A DNA stretch of 53,702 nucleotides from Mucilaginibacter sp. (GTDB taxonomy: Bacteria; Bacteroidota; Bacteroidia; Sphingobacteriales; Sphingobacteriaceae): positions 1 to 53,702 of the forward strand of contig JAQBOH010000184.1 in assembly GCA_028288125.1 (NCBI GenBank), given 5' to 3'. The notes under the pieces were generated by a model that was not told the DNA's origin, made no database searches, and saw nothing but the letters and a program-made list of their open reading frames with translations. Positions 8,710-16,166 of this stretch are shown here, piece after piece (the first letter of the stretch is position 1; each line of letters begins with the position of its first letter). Position numbers and translations under genes: made by a program.

Positions 8710-9591
8710 TTAATCAAGAAACTTCATATCTTCTTCCGTCAATTGAATTTCGGCTGCTTTTAAATTTTCTTCAAAATGTTTTAATGATGACGTGCCGGGG
8801 ATGGGTAATATCCATGGTGAGCGGTGCAGCAGCCACGCTATGTTCGCCTGCACTTCACTGATGCCGTATTTCTTTGCTAGTTCGGCCATGCGCACATCTT
8901 TTTTCGGCATGGATAAAAACAGTGAAAAATACGGGACGAGCGGTATATCGTTTTGCTCGCAAATATCCAACACTTCTTCGCCGCCGTTGCTTTCCATGTG
9001 CCCGGCTTTGTGGGTGGTGCGCTGCGCGTGGCCGTACATATTTTCCACGGTGACTATCTCGCCCATCGTCATGGCTGTTCGCAGTTCATCACGGGTTACG
9101 TTGCTTACGCCCACATGCAATATTTTGCCTTCTTTTTGCAGTTCGAACATCGCATCCATCGACTCTTTAAACGGCGCGCCGGCACCGGCAATCGCCCGGA
9201 AATGCACAAGGGAAATTTGCTCCTGTTTAAGCGTACGCAAATTATTATCAATGCTGCTGCGCAGGTTTTCGGGGGTATTGAATGGTATCCAGCTTTTATC
9301 AGGCTTGCGCGCGCCGCCAACCTTGGTGCAGATCACCAGGTCTTTTGGATATGGATATAATGCTTCGGCTATTAAACGGTTGGTGACGTCTTCGCCGTAA
9401 TAATCAGCGGTGTCTAAAAAGTTGATGCCGCTTTTTATGGCTTGCTTTAATATTTGCAAGGCTTCGGGCCTGTTTGCGGGCTCGCCGTATATCTCGGGAC
9501 CTGTAAGGCGCATGGTGCCGTAGCCTAATCGGTTAACGGTTAATGGATGGGCGCTTTTGGCGGCTATGGTTATGGTTTTGGGGATGTTCAT
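8710..9591 (-). CDS. Aldo/keto reductase
   Basis: GYGTMRLTGPEIYGEP, FLDTADYYG, TKVGG, VGVSNVTRDEL, PIPGTSSLKHFEENLKA. Confidence 0.95.
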   Translation of the reverse strand: MNIPKTITIAAKSAHPLTVNRLGYGTMRLTGPEIYGEPANRPEALQILKQAIKSGINFLDTADYYGEDVTNRLIAEALYPYPKDLVICTKVGGARKPDKSWIPFNTPENLRSSIDNNLRTLKQEQISLVHFRAIAGAGAPFKESMDAMFELQKEGKILHVGVSNVTRDELRTAMTMGEIVTVENMYGHAQRTTHKAGHMESNGGEEVLDICEQNDIPLVPYFSLFLSMPKKDVRMAELAKKYGISEVQANIAWLLHRSPWILPIPGTSSLKHFEENLKAAEIQLTEEDMKFLD

Positions 9592-9862
9592 GGTGTTTTT
9601 ATAGTTAGAGAAGGCGAAATTAAAGATTGTTTGCCGATTATGCAGTAGTGAAATATCATGAGTAAGTTATAATTTGGTTATATTAACTAATCAAGGATTT
9701 TTGCGCCAGGGATAGCAGCGGATACCGGCATTGTGGCTATGCCCGTGCAGTATGAGCGGATAGCCCGCCCGGGCGCCCAAGTTAAAGTAGCAGTTGGTAG
9801 TTGCAGTTGACAGTTGCAGTTGGCAGCATTAGCGTTGGTGTCGCGGGTATATTTACCCACCC

Positions 9863-9880
9863 TCCCGATAGCTATCGGGA
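9863..9880. repeat. 18-bp perfect palindrome TCCCGATAGCTATCGGGA
   Basis: Read directly; sits among other repeat-like segments. Confidence 0.7.
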
Positions 9881-10185
9881 CATCGCTACGCTTGACCACC
9901 CTCTCTTTTTGCAGGCAAAATAGAGGGTTGGGGAATATTATGCGCTTCGCTCAATTTATTATCCTTACCCTCTTACCCCTTCTCATTCTATTCCTCATTC
10001 TCACCCTGATCATAACCATAACTACAACCATAATCGTAAACACACCAGTTCTCATTCATAACATGCCTATAATGATACCTATACCCACACACCATCTTAT
10101 CCATAGTATATTCTACCCTTGCCCTCGCTACAACCGCTTAGTCAAAACAAATATCATTCTCAGTATAAATGAACTCAATTTACTG

Positions 10186-10216
10186 TTTGATAATAACAAA
10201 AATCTCCCTATATTTG
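10186..10216 (+). promoter_or_regulatory. Bacteroidetes-type -33/-7 promoter of the rpsF operon
   Basis: TTTG (10186-10189), 19-nt spacer, TATATTTG (10209-10216), matching TTTG-N19-TAnnTTTG upstream of the rpsF ATG. Confidence 0.75.
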
Positions 10217-10260
10217 CAGCCCCGTAATAGCGGGTAAATAATTAAAAATCAAGTATAACA

Positions 10261-10629
10261 ATGCAACAGTACGAAATCGTGATCGTTCTAACCCCGTTGT
10301 TATCAGTTGAAACTGATAAGGAGGCTATAGCTAAATACAGCAAATTCATTACTGATAACGGAGCCGAAATTGTCCAGGAGGATAATTGGGGTTTGAGAAA
10401 ACTTGCGTACCCTATTCAAAAGAAAACTACAGGGTACTATCACTTAACTGAATTTAAGGCTCCGGGTGAATTAATTAACAAACTGGAGATTGAATTAAGG
10501 CGCGATGAGCGCGTTTTGCGTTTCCTCACTATCTCGCTGGATAAACATGCCATCGCGTATAATGAGAAAAAACGCAGCGGCGCATTCAACCAAAAGAAAC
10601 CAGTTAAAACAGAGGAGGCTGCAAGCTAA
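10261..10629 (+). CDS. rpsF: 30S ribosomal protein S6
   Basis: [17 protein letters not shown]...[25 protein letters not shown]...[19 protein letters not shown]. Confidence 0.97.
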   Translation: MQQYEIVIVLTPLLSVETDKEAIAKYSKFITDNGAEIVQEDNWGLRKLAYPIQKKTTGYYHLTEFKAPGELINKLEIELRRDERVLRFLTISLDKHAIAYNEKKRSGAFNQKKPVKTEEAAS

Positions 10630-10892
10630 TGGCAAACGAACAAATTAAATACGTTACCGCTCCCAAAGTGGAGGATACACGTAAAAAATACTGCCGTTTT
10701 AAAAAGAACGGTATTAAGTATATCGACTACAAAGACGCAAACTTTTTATTGAAATTCATAAACGACCAGGGTAAGGTTTTACCGCGCCGTTTAACCGGAA
10801 CTTCGTTAAAGTTTCAGCGTAAGGTGGCCCAGGCTGTTAAGCGTGCGCGCCATATCGGTTTATTGCCGTATGTTACAGATTCATTAAAATAA
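10629..10892 (+). CDS. rpsR: 30S ribosomal protein S18
   Basis: [63 protein letters not shown]. Confidence 0.97.
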   Translation: MANEQIKYVTAPKVEDTRKKYCRFKKNGIKYIDYKDANFLLKFINDQGKVLPRRLTGTSLKFQRKVAQAVKRARHIGLLPYVTDSLK

Positions 10893-10908
10893 TCAGGAGG
10901 CAGATATA

Positions 10909-11352
10909 ATGGAAGTTATTTTAAAACAAGACGTAAAAAACCTCGGTGATAAAGACGATGTAGTAAACGTTAAACCAGGTTATGGCCGTAATTTCCTTAT
11001 CCCAAAGGGTTATGCCATACAGGCTACTGAATCGGCCCGCAAGGTGCTGGCCGAGAACCTGAAGCAGGCGCAGTTTAAACAGGATAAGATCCGCAAGGAT
11101 GCCGATGCTATTGCCGCCCGTTTGGAAGGTGTTAAACTTTCTATAGGTGCTAAAGCCGGCGAAACAGGCAAAATATTCGGCGCTATCAATACCATTCAAA
11201 TAGCCGACGCTTTGAAAAAAGAAGGCTTTGAGGTTGACCGTCGTCGTATTACTTTTGACCAGGAACCAAAATTTGTTGGCGAGTATATTGCCAATATTAA
11301 CCTGCACAAAGAGGTGAAGGTTAGGGTTCCGTTTGAGGTGGTGGCAGAGTAA
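10909..11352 (+). CDS. rplI: 50S ribosomal protein L9
   Basis: MEVILKQDVKNLGDKDDVVNVKPGYGRNFLIPKGYA. Confidence 0.97.
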   Translation: MEVILKQDVKNLGDKDDVVNVKPGYGRNFLIPKGYAIQATESARKVLAENLKQAQFKQDKIRKDADAIAARLEGVKLSIGAKAGETGKIFGAINTIQIADALKKEGFEVDRRRITFDQEPKFVGEYIANINLHKEVKVRVPFEVVAE

Positions 11353-11502
11353 AGCCCCCTCTAAATCTCCCCCGGTAGGGGAGACTTAAAATAGAAATTA
11401 ACCAAAAGTGTTTTGCGAAAGCTCAACACTTTTTTTGTGTAAGGAATTTTTTACCTTGCAGGTAAAAAGTCTCCCCTACCGGGGGAGATTTAGAGGGGGC
11501 TT
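11352..11502. repeat. Composite inverted-repeat element with 36-bp perfect terminal arms
   Basis: aagccccctctaaatctcccccggtaggggagactt (11352-11387) is the exact reverse complement of aagtctcccctaccgggggagatttagagggggctt (11467-11502). Confidence 0.92.
11404..11438 (+). terminator. Rho-independent-like terminator after rplI, inside the inverted-repeat element
   Basis: aaaagtgtt (11404-11412) ... aacactttt (11425-11433) followed by a T-rich run. Confidence 0.6.
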
Positions 11503-11504
11503 AT

Positions 11505-12200
11505 ATGATCAAAGGCGGATTACCCAGGCTGATATGGCGCATTGTTAAACTGGTGTTGATATTTTTTGTGGGCGGCAGTATTTTGGCGGTTATCCTTTTC
11601 CGGTTTGTGAACCCGCCGGTTACGCTTTTGATGATACAACGGGGGTTTGAGCGCAAAGCCGCCGGAAAGGAGTGGAAAATTGACAAACGCTGGAAAAGCT
11701 TTGACGACATTGCCGACCCGATGAAACGTGCCGCCGTAGCCGCCGAGGATCAAACTTTCCTGGAAAACCATGGGTTCGACTTCAGCGCCATTGAAAAGGC
11801 GATCAAAAAGAACGCGCATAGCAAAAAACTCATCGGCGGCAGCACCATATCACAGCAAACTGCAAAAAATGTATTCCTATGGCCGGGCAGGTCGCTTGTG
11901 CGGAAGGGTTTTGAGGCCTGGTTTACCTTCCTGATGGAAATTTTCTGGAGCAAAAAGCGCATTATGGAGGTTTACCTTAACGTGATTGAAATCGGCGACG
12001 GCATTTATGGTGTTGAAGCGGCATCACAAGCCTATTTTAATAAACCGGCATCCGACTTAACCAACCACGAAGCCGCCGCTATTGCGGTGATATTTCCCAG
12101 TCCGCTCAAATGGTCGGCTACCCATCCTACCCGGTACCTTAGGCACCGGCAATACCTGATTATGAAAAATATGCGAAGGCTGGGGCCGCTGGAGTTTTGA
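11505..12200 (+). CDS. mtgA: Monofunctional biosynthetic peptidoglycan transglycosylase
   Basis: AAVAAEDQTFLENHGFDFSAIEKAI...KKLIGGSTISQQTAKNVFLWPGRSLVRKGFEAWFTFLMEIFWSKKRIMEVYLNVIEIGDGIYGVEAAS (GT51). Confidence 0.96.
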   Translation: MIKGGLPRLIWRIVKLVLIFFVGGSILAVILFRFVNPPVTLLMIQRGFERKAAGKEWKIDKRWKSFDDIADPMKRAAVAAEDQTFLENHGFDFSAIEKAIKKNAHSKKLIGGSTISQQTAKNVFLWPGRSLVRKGFEAWFTFLMEIFWSKKRIMEVYLNVIEIGDGIYGVEAASQAYFNKPASDLTNHEAAAIAVIFPSPLKWSATHPTRYLRHRQYLIMKNMRRLGPLEF

Positions 12201-12267
12201 ATGGTTCATAGTCGATAGCAGTTTCCAATTTACCCAATGATGCTTCTTGAATTAACTTAAAGGGTTC

Positions 12268-12612
12268 TTATTTGGTAAATGTAGAATCAACGATTTTGCC
12301 GTTGTTGATATCCACTCTAAACCTAAATCCACACCAGTTCCATGAAATTAGTAAGCTTTCGGTTATTTCAAAGTCTATGAATGGACAGTGGCCAATTGAA
12401 TCCAATTCATTTGATTTTTCAATTTGCCACAACAGTTCACCTGAACCAGATACTGCAAAAATATTTTGATTATAAAAATTGTCTCCGAAAACATCAAGCA
12501 TAACATAAATCCTCTCATTCTGGTCAATCACTTTCATTATTGCGAAATCAAATTCCAGCGTATTCCCATTGCCAAAAACGAGTTTTCGTTCGTCGATTGT
12601 ATACTCCTTCAT
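12268..12612 (-). CDS. Hypothetical protein
   Basis: 114-aa ORF with reasonable composition; no recognised family. Confidence 0.55.
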   Translation of the reverse strand: MKEYTIDERKLVFGNGNTLEFDFAIMKVIDQNERIYVMLDVFGDNFYNQNIFAVSGSGELLWQIEKSNELDSIGHCPFIDFEITESLLISWNWCGFRFRVDINNGKIVDSTFTK

Positions 12613-12754
12613 TCTTGCCGATACTTTAGGTTACTTTAACCACGAGTAATTGGTATATACTTTTTTGGTTTTACCTTTATAAATATATTTATAATTTCTA
12701 ATTTCACGATTAACATTCATTCACGGTTATCTTGCCAAAAACTATCTTTACAAA

Positions 12755-12907
12755 ATGAACAAAACCACCCTGTTATTTTATGCCGCCGGCCTGGCTGTTG
12801 GCGTGGGTATTGGTTTTGTGGTGCATAACCTGGCTATAGGTATGGGCGTGGGCGCCGCGCTCGGGTTAATACTGGCACGCAACCACCGCCGCAAAACCCG
12901 CGAATAA
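12755..12907 (+). CDS. Small glycine-rich membrane protein (50 aa), below the ORF-track cutoff
   Basis: MNKTTLLFYAAGLAVGVGIGFVVHNLAIGMGVGAALGLILARNHRRKTRE*, hydrophobic Gly-zipper-like segments and a basic tail. Confidence 0.6.
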   Translation: MNKTTLLFYAAGLAVGVGIGFVVHNLAIGMGVGAALGLILARNHRRKTRE

Positions 12908-12950
12908 TAAAAAAAGGACGCCAGCCGGCATCGGTTCTTCCTTCCTGACT

Positions 12951-13367
12951 CTAATTACAATGTGTCTTAACAAAATCCTCTGCGTAAGCTTTTATTTCGT
13001 CACGAACTGTTCTGAATTTATCCATTACCTGTCCGGCGGTGCCGGTTGCCCTTGCGGGATCGGTAAAGTTATGATGAAAGCGTTCGGCCGTGGTTGGGAA
13101 CCATGGGCAGTTTTCTTTCGCGTTATCGCATACGGTTATCACATCATCAAAAGGAATATCCGCATACTCACCGACATTGTTTGAGGTGTGGCGGCTAATG
13201 TCGATACCGTCCTCCGCCATTACCTGTATGGCTTTGGGGTTAACGCCATGAGTTTCGATACCGGCGCTATAAATAGCGGCTTTATCGCCTGCAAAATGCC
13301 TTAAATACCCTTCGGCTATCTGGCTGCGACAGCTGTTACCGGTGCATAGTACCAAAATATTTTTCAT
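12951..13367 (-). CDS. arsC: Arsenate reductase, LMW protein tyrosine phosphatase family
   Basis: [62 protein letters not shown]; CxGNSCRS P-loop, [18 protein letters not shown]. Confidence 0.93.
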   Translation of the reverse strand: MKNILVLCTGNSCRSQIAEGYLRHFAGDKAAIYSAGIETHGVNPKAIQVMAEDGIDISRHTSNNVGEYADIPFDDVITVCDNAKENCPWFPTTAERFHHNFTDPARATGTAGQVMDKFRTVRDEIKAYAEDFVKTHCN

Positions 13368-14446
13368 ATATGCGTTTGAATTTTAGGCGTATAATATTTT
13401 TTTCTTAACCAAAAGACTACATTCACAAGGGCAATCAAAGCCGGCACTTCAACCAACGGCCCGATAACCCCTGCAAAGGCCTCCCCGCTATTAATACCAA
13501 ACACGCCTATCGAAACAGCAATAGCCAATTCAAAATTGTTACCCGCGGCAGTGAACGACAGCGCCGCATTTTGTGAATAATCTGCACCGAGCCAGTAACC
13601 AGCGGTAAACGTTACCATAAACATGATGATAAAATAAATGACCAGCGGGATAGCAATGCGCACCACATCAAATGGGATGTGAACGATCAAGTCACCTTTT
13701 AAGCTGAACATGGCGAGAATGGTAAATAACAACGCAATTAATGTTACCGGACTTATTTTAGGAATGAAAACTGATGTGTACCATTCGTTGCCTTTTACCT
13801 TACGTAAAATATGCCGTGTCAGGAATCCGCCTATAAAGGGCGCACCCAGGTAAATAAATACGGATTTTGCTATCTGCCCTATACCGATGTCCACCTGCAA
13901 TCCGGTCAGGCCGAAATACGGCGGCAGGATGGTTATAAATATCCAGGCAAACAGGCTGTAAAAAAGGACCTGGAAGATACTGTTAAAAGCTACCAGCCCG
14001 GCTGCGTATTCACGATTGCCATCGGCAAGTTCGTTCCAAACGATAATCATCGCAATACACCTTGCCAAACCGATCATAATTAAGCCTATCATATACGCGG
14101 GATGATCCCGAAGAAAAATAATCGATAAGGAAAACATGAGCACCGGCCCGATGATCCAGTTCATGACCAGCGACAGCGATAGAATTTTGACATTTTTGAA
14201 TACACGGCCCAATTCTTCGAACCTTACTTTAGCAAAAGGCGGATACATCATCAGGATCAAACCTATGGCAATAGGCAGGTTCGTCGTTCCGGATTGGAAG
14301 GAATTGATCAATGTTTTTGTGCCCGGTACAAAATAACCCAAAGCAACGCCCACTCCCATGGCAAGAAATATCCACAAAGTTAAGTATTGGTCTAAAAACC
14401 TTAATTTTTTTCTTTCGGACGCAGGCGTGCAATTGTTAGCACTCAT
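13364..14446 (-). CDS. arsB: ACR3 family arsenite efflux permease
   Basis: [21 protein letters not shown]...[19 protein letters not shown]...[45 protein letters not shown]; overlaps arsC by 4 nt. ORF opens to 14476. Confidence 0.95.
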   Translation of the reverse strand: MSANNCTPASERKKLRFLDQYLTLWIFLAMGVGVALGYFVPGTKTLINSFQSGTTNLPIAIGLILMMYPPFAKVRFEELGRVFKNVKILSLSLVMNWIIGPVLMFSLSIIFLRDHPAYMIGLIMIGLARCIAMIIVWNELADGNREYAAGLVAFNSIFQVLFYSLFAWIFITILPPYFGLTGLQVDIGIGQIAKSVFIYLGAPFIGGFLTRHILRKVKGNEWYTSVFIPKISPVTLIALLFTILAMFSLKGDLIVHIPFDVVRIAIPLVIYFIIMFMVTFTAGYWLGADYSQNAALSFTAAGNNFELAIAVSIGVFGINSGEAFAGVIGPLVEVPALIALVNVVFWLRKKYYTPKIQTHI

Positions 14447-14531
14447 CTCTTTTTTGTACATTTTTTTAAATCCCAAACTGTCTATTACCCTCCTTATACA
14501 TAACCCTGAACTTCTCTTGCAGTATTCAGGT

Positions 14532-14957
14532 TTATATGTTCTTTTTCATGACAATAGCAGACTGAGGACAAACACGGCTAAACTCAGATGATTGCCGTAC
14601 TTCGGCAGGCACATCGGCCCTTATGATCTTCACGTAACCTTTGCTCCCGAAATAACCCGGCGCAGTTTCTGTTAATAAGTAAATTTCCGTTAATGCTTTG
14701 GAAGCAGCCAGCGCTTCTACCCGCCCGAGCAATTTGGCCGCTATTCCTCTGCCCCTGTAGTCCGCGCTCACTGCTAATGAGCGTAACAGGCCATAATTGC
14801 CGTATATCTCTAAACCTGCAACGCCGATAACTGCCGCATCTTCAATAGCTACAACGAAATTATCCAGCGTGTCCGGCAGGTCTGCAACCGGCAACTTTTC
14901 AGCGGCCAGCAAAGCGATTACCTGATCCTTATAATGTTGCGCGTGATGTGTTATCAT
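14532..14957 (-). CDS. arsN2: Arsenic-associated GNAT acetyltransferase, ArsN2-like
   Basis: [40 protein letters not shown]...[46 protein letters not shown]; the CPxSA tail is typical of ArsN2. Confidence 0.85.
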   Translation of the reverse strand: MITHHAQHYKDQVIALLAAEKLPVADLPDTLDNFVVAIEDAAVIGVAGLEIYGNYGLLRSLAVSADYRGRGIAAKLLGRVEALAASKALTEIYLLTETAPGYFGSKGYVKIIRADVPAEVRQSSEFSRVCPQSAIVMKKNI

Positions 14958-14967
14958 CAGGTTTGTT

Positions 14968-15537
14968 TTAGCAGCAGCCTCCGCCGGGTGTGCAGCAAGC
15001 TTCTGCCGCTATGGCCAGGTTTTTTAATTCTACTTTCGGTTTTTCGCTGGCAGCAGGCGCGCAGCATTCCTCACCTTTATCACTTGTACCACAACTTCCG
15101 CCACGACTGATGGCCTTGCACTGTACGGCATCCGGGCGCAAGTCAATAACAAGGCTTTCACTGTCAGCCGTCATTTCATTCGGGAACATTTGGCGGGTAT
15201 CAAATTCGGAATTGCCAAACTCTATTTTTACCGTTCCGTTTGGATCAAGCGGCAGCATCTTTTCTACGACCCCGACAATAGATAAAGCTTTTTTTACTTT
15301 CATGGAACGTAGTTGCTGCTGACCTTCGGGTACCCACAGCTGCACGATAATTTCTGTCCAGGCATTCATCACGCCGCCGCAATCGACGGAGGTGATGGGC
15401 GCCTGTTTGATCTCGGTGATATGATAAGCGGCATCTACAAATTTACCGTCAGCATATTGAATTAGCAGATCAAGTTCGGGGTGCTGCAATAAGGCGTCTT
15501 TAAATTTTTTCCAGGTGATGGCTTCTACTTTATTCAT
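14968..15537 (-). CDS. DUF6428-like protein with Cys-rich C-terminal tail, in ars operon
   Basis: MNKVEAITWKKFKDALLQHPELDLLIQYADGKFVDAAYHITEIK...; tail SCGTSDKGEECCAPAASEKPKVELKNLAIAAEACCTPGGGCC. Family name from memory. Confidence 0.75.
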   Translation of the reverse strand: MNKVEAITWKKFKDALLQHPELDLLIQYADGKFVDAAYHITEIKQAPITSVDCGGVMNAWTEIIVQLWVPEGQQQLRSMKVKKALSIVGVVEKMLPLDPNGTVKIEFGNSEFDTRQMFPNEMTADSESLVIDLRPDAVQCKAISRGGSCGTSDKGEECCAPAASEKPKVELKNLAIAAEACCTPGGGCC

Positions 15538-15550
15538 GATCTCATTTGTT

Positions 15551-15572
15551 TATTGCGATATTACGATTGATT
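15551..15572. promoter_or_regulatory. Putative ArsR operator between arsR and the downstream ars genes
   Basis: ATTGCGATATTACGATTGATT; 19/21 identical to the site at 15917-15940; imperfect dyad around GATATT. Confidence 0.6.
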
Positions 15573-15585
15573 GCTTCAATTTTTT

Positions 15586-15915
15586 TTAACAGCAATTAGC
15601 CGGTTCTTTATATAAGCTAAAAAATTCGCCCAGCTGGCTGCTCAACAATTTCCATGCTTTTGGCTCAATACAATAGCATACGCTTACGCCCTCAATGGCG
15701 CCTTGTATCAGCCCTGCGGTTTTCAGTTCCTTTAAATGCTGCGATATAGTGGCCTGCGCCAGGCCCAGCTCATCGACAAGGTCGCCGCAGATGCAGGCGT
15801 TGACGTTGATGATCTGCTGCAGGATAGCAATACGGGCCGGGTGCGCCAATGCCTTCAGCATAACGGCCAGCCTGTTTTGCTCGTCGGTGAATATTTCTGT
15901 TTTTGTTAGTCCCAT
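15586..15915 (-). CDS. arsR: ArsR/SmtB family metalloregulator
   Basis: MGLTKTEIFTDEQNRLAVMLKALAHPARIAILQQIINVNACICGDLVDELGLAQATISQHLKELKTAGLIQGAIEGVSVCYCIEPKAWKLL...EPANCC. Start re-set from 15996 to 15915. Confidence 0.95.
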   Translation of the reverse strand: MGLTKTEIFTDEQNRLAVMLKALAHPARIAILQQIINVNACICGDLVDELGLAQATISQHLKELKTAGLIQGAIEGVSVCYCIEPKAWKLLSSQLGEFFSLYKEPANCC

Positions 15916-15916
15916 G

Positions 15917-15940
15917 TATATCGCAATATTACGATTGATT
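15917..15940. promoter_or_regulatory. Putative ArsR operator upstream of arsR
   Basis: tatATCGCAATATTACGATTGATT; dyad ATCG-C-AATATT-A-CGAT directly upstream of the arsR start. Confidence 0.65.
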
Positions 15941-16010
15941 ATTAAAATATCAAAATTAATTTTAATAATTTTATTAAGTCGTTGATCTTTAGGCAATTAT
16001 TTCTATTTGA

Positions 16011-16064
16011 TCAACTGTATCTGTTGTATCAACTGTATCTATTGTATCAACTGTATCTGTTGTA
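16011..16064. repeat. Tandem repeat, 18-bp unit x3
   Basis: TCAACTGTATCTGTTGTA / TCAACTGTATCTATTGTA / TCAACTGTATCTGTTGTA. Confidence 0.95.
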
Positions 16065-16114
16065 TCTCTTCACAAATGATACAGCTTATACTATTGCCAC
16101 GAAAAAAATCCATA

Positions 16115-16145
16115 AACAAAAACAGCCCCATAAATATGAGGCTGT
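16115..16145 (-). terminator. Terminator downstream of the DUF2723 gene
   Basis: Minus strand: ACAGCC-tcatatttatgg-GGCTGT followed by TTTTTGTTT. Confidence 0.7.
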
Positions 16146-16166
16146 CAGCTTTTATAGCATTTTGTT

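Noticed and set aside
8792-9400. 202-aa plus ORF opposite the aldo/keto reductase
   Set aside because: Antisense shadow ORF; the minus-strand AKR has all family motifs.
9814-10227. 137-aa hydrophobic plus ORF upstream of rpsF
   Set aside because: Produced by a G-depleted tract and repeat segments, overlaps the rpsF promoter; reported only as a compositional anomaly.
11352-11502. Complete MITE/IS insertion with target-site duplication
   Set aside because: No obvious flanking direct duplication is visible, so only the inverted-repeat structure is claimed.
13811-14083. Plus-strand 90-aa ORF opposite the ACR3 permease
   Set aside because: Antisense shadow ORF of a confident conserved membrane protein.
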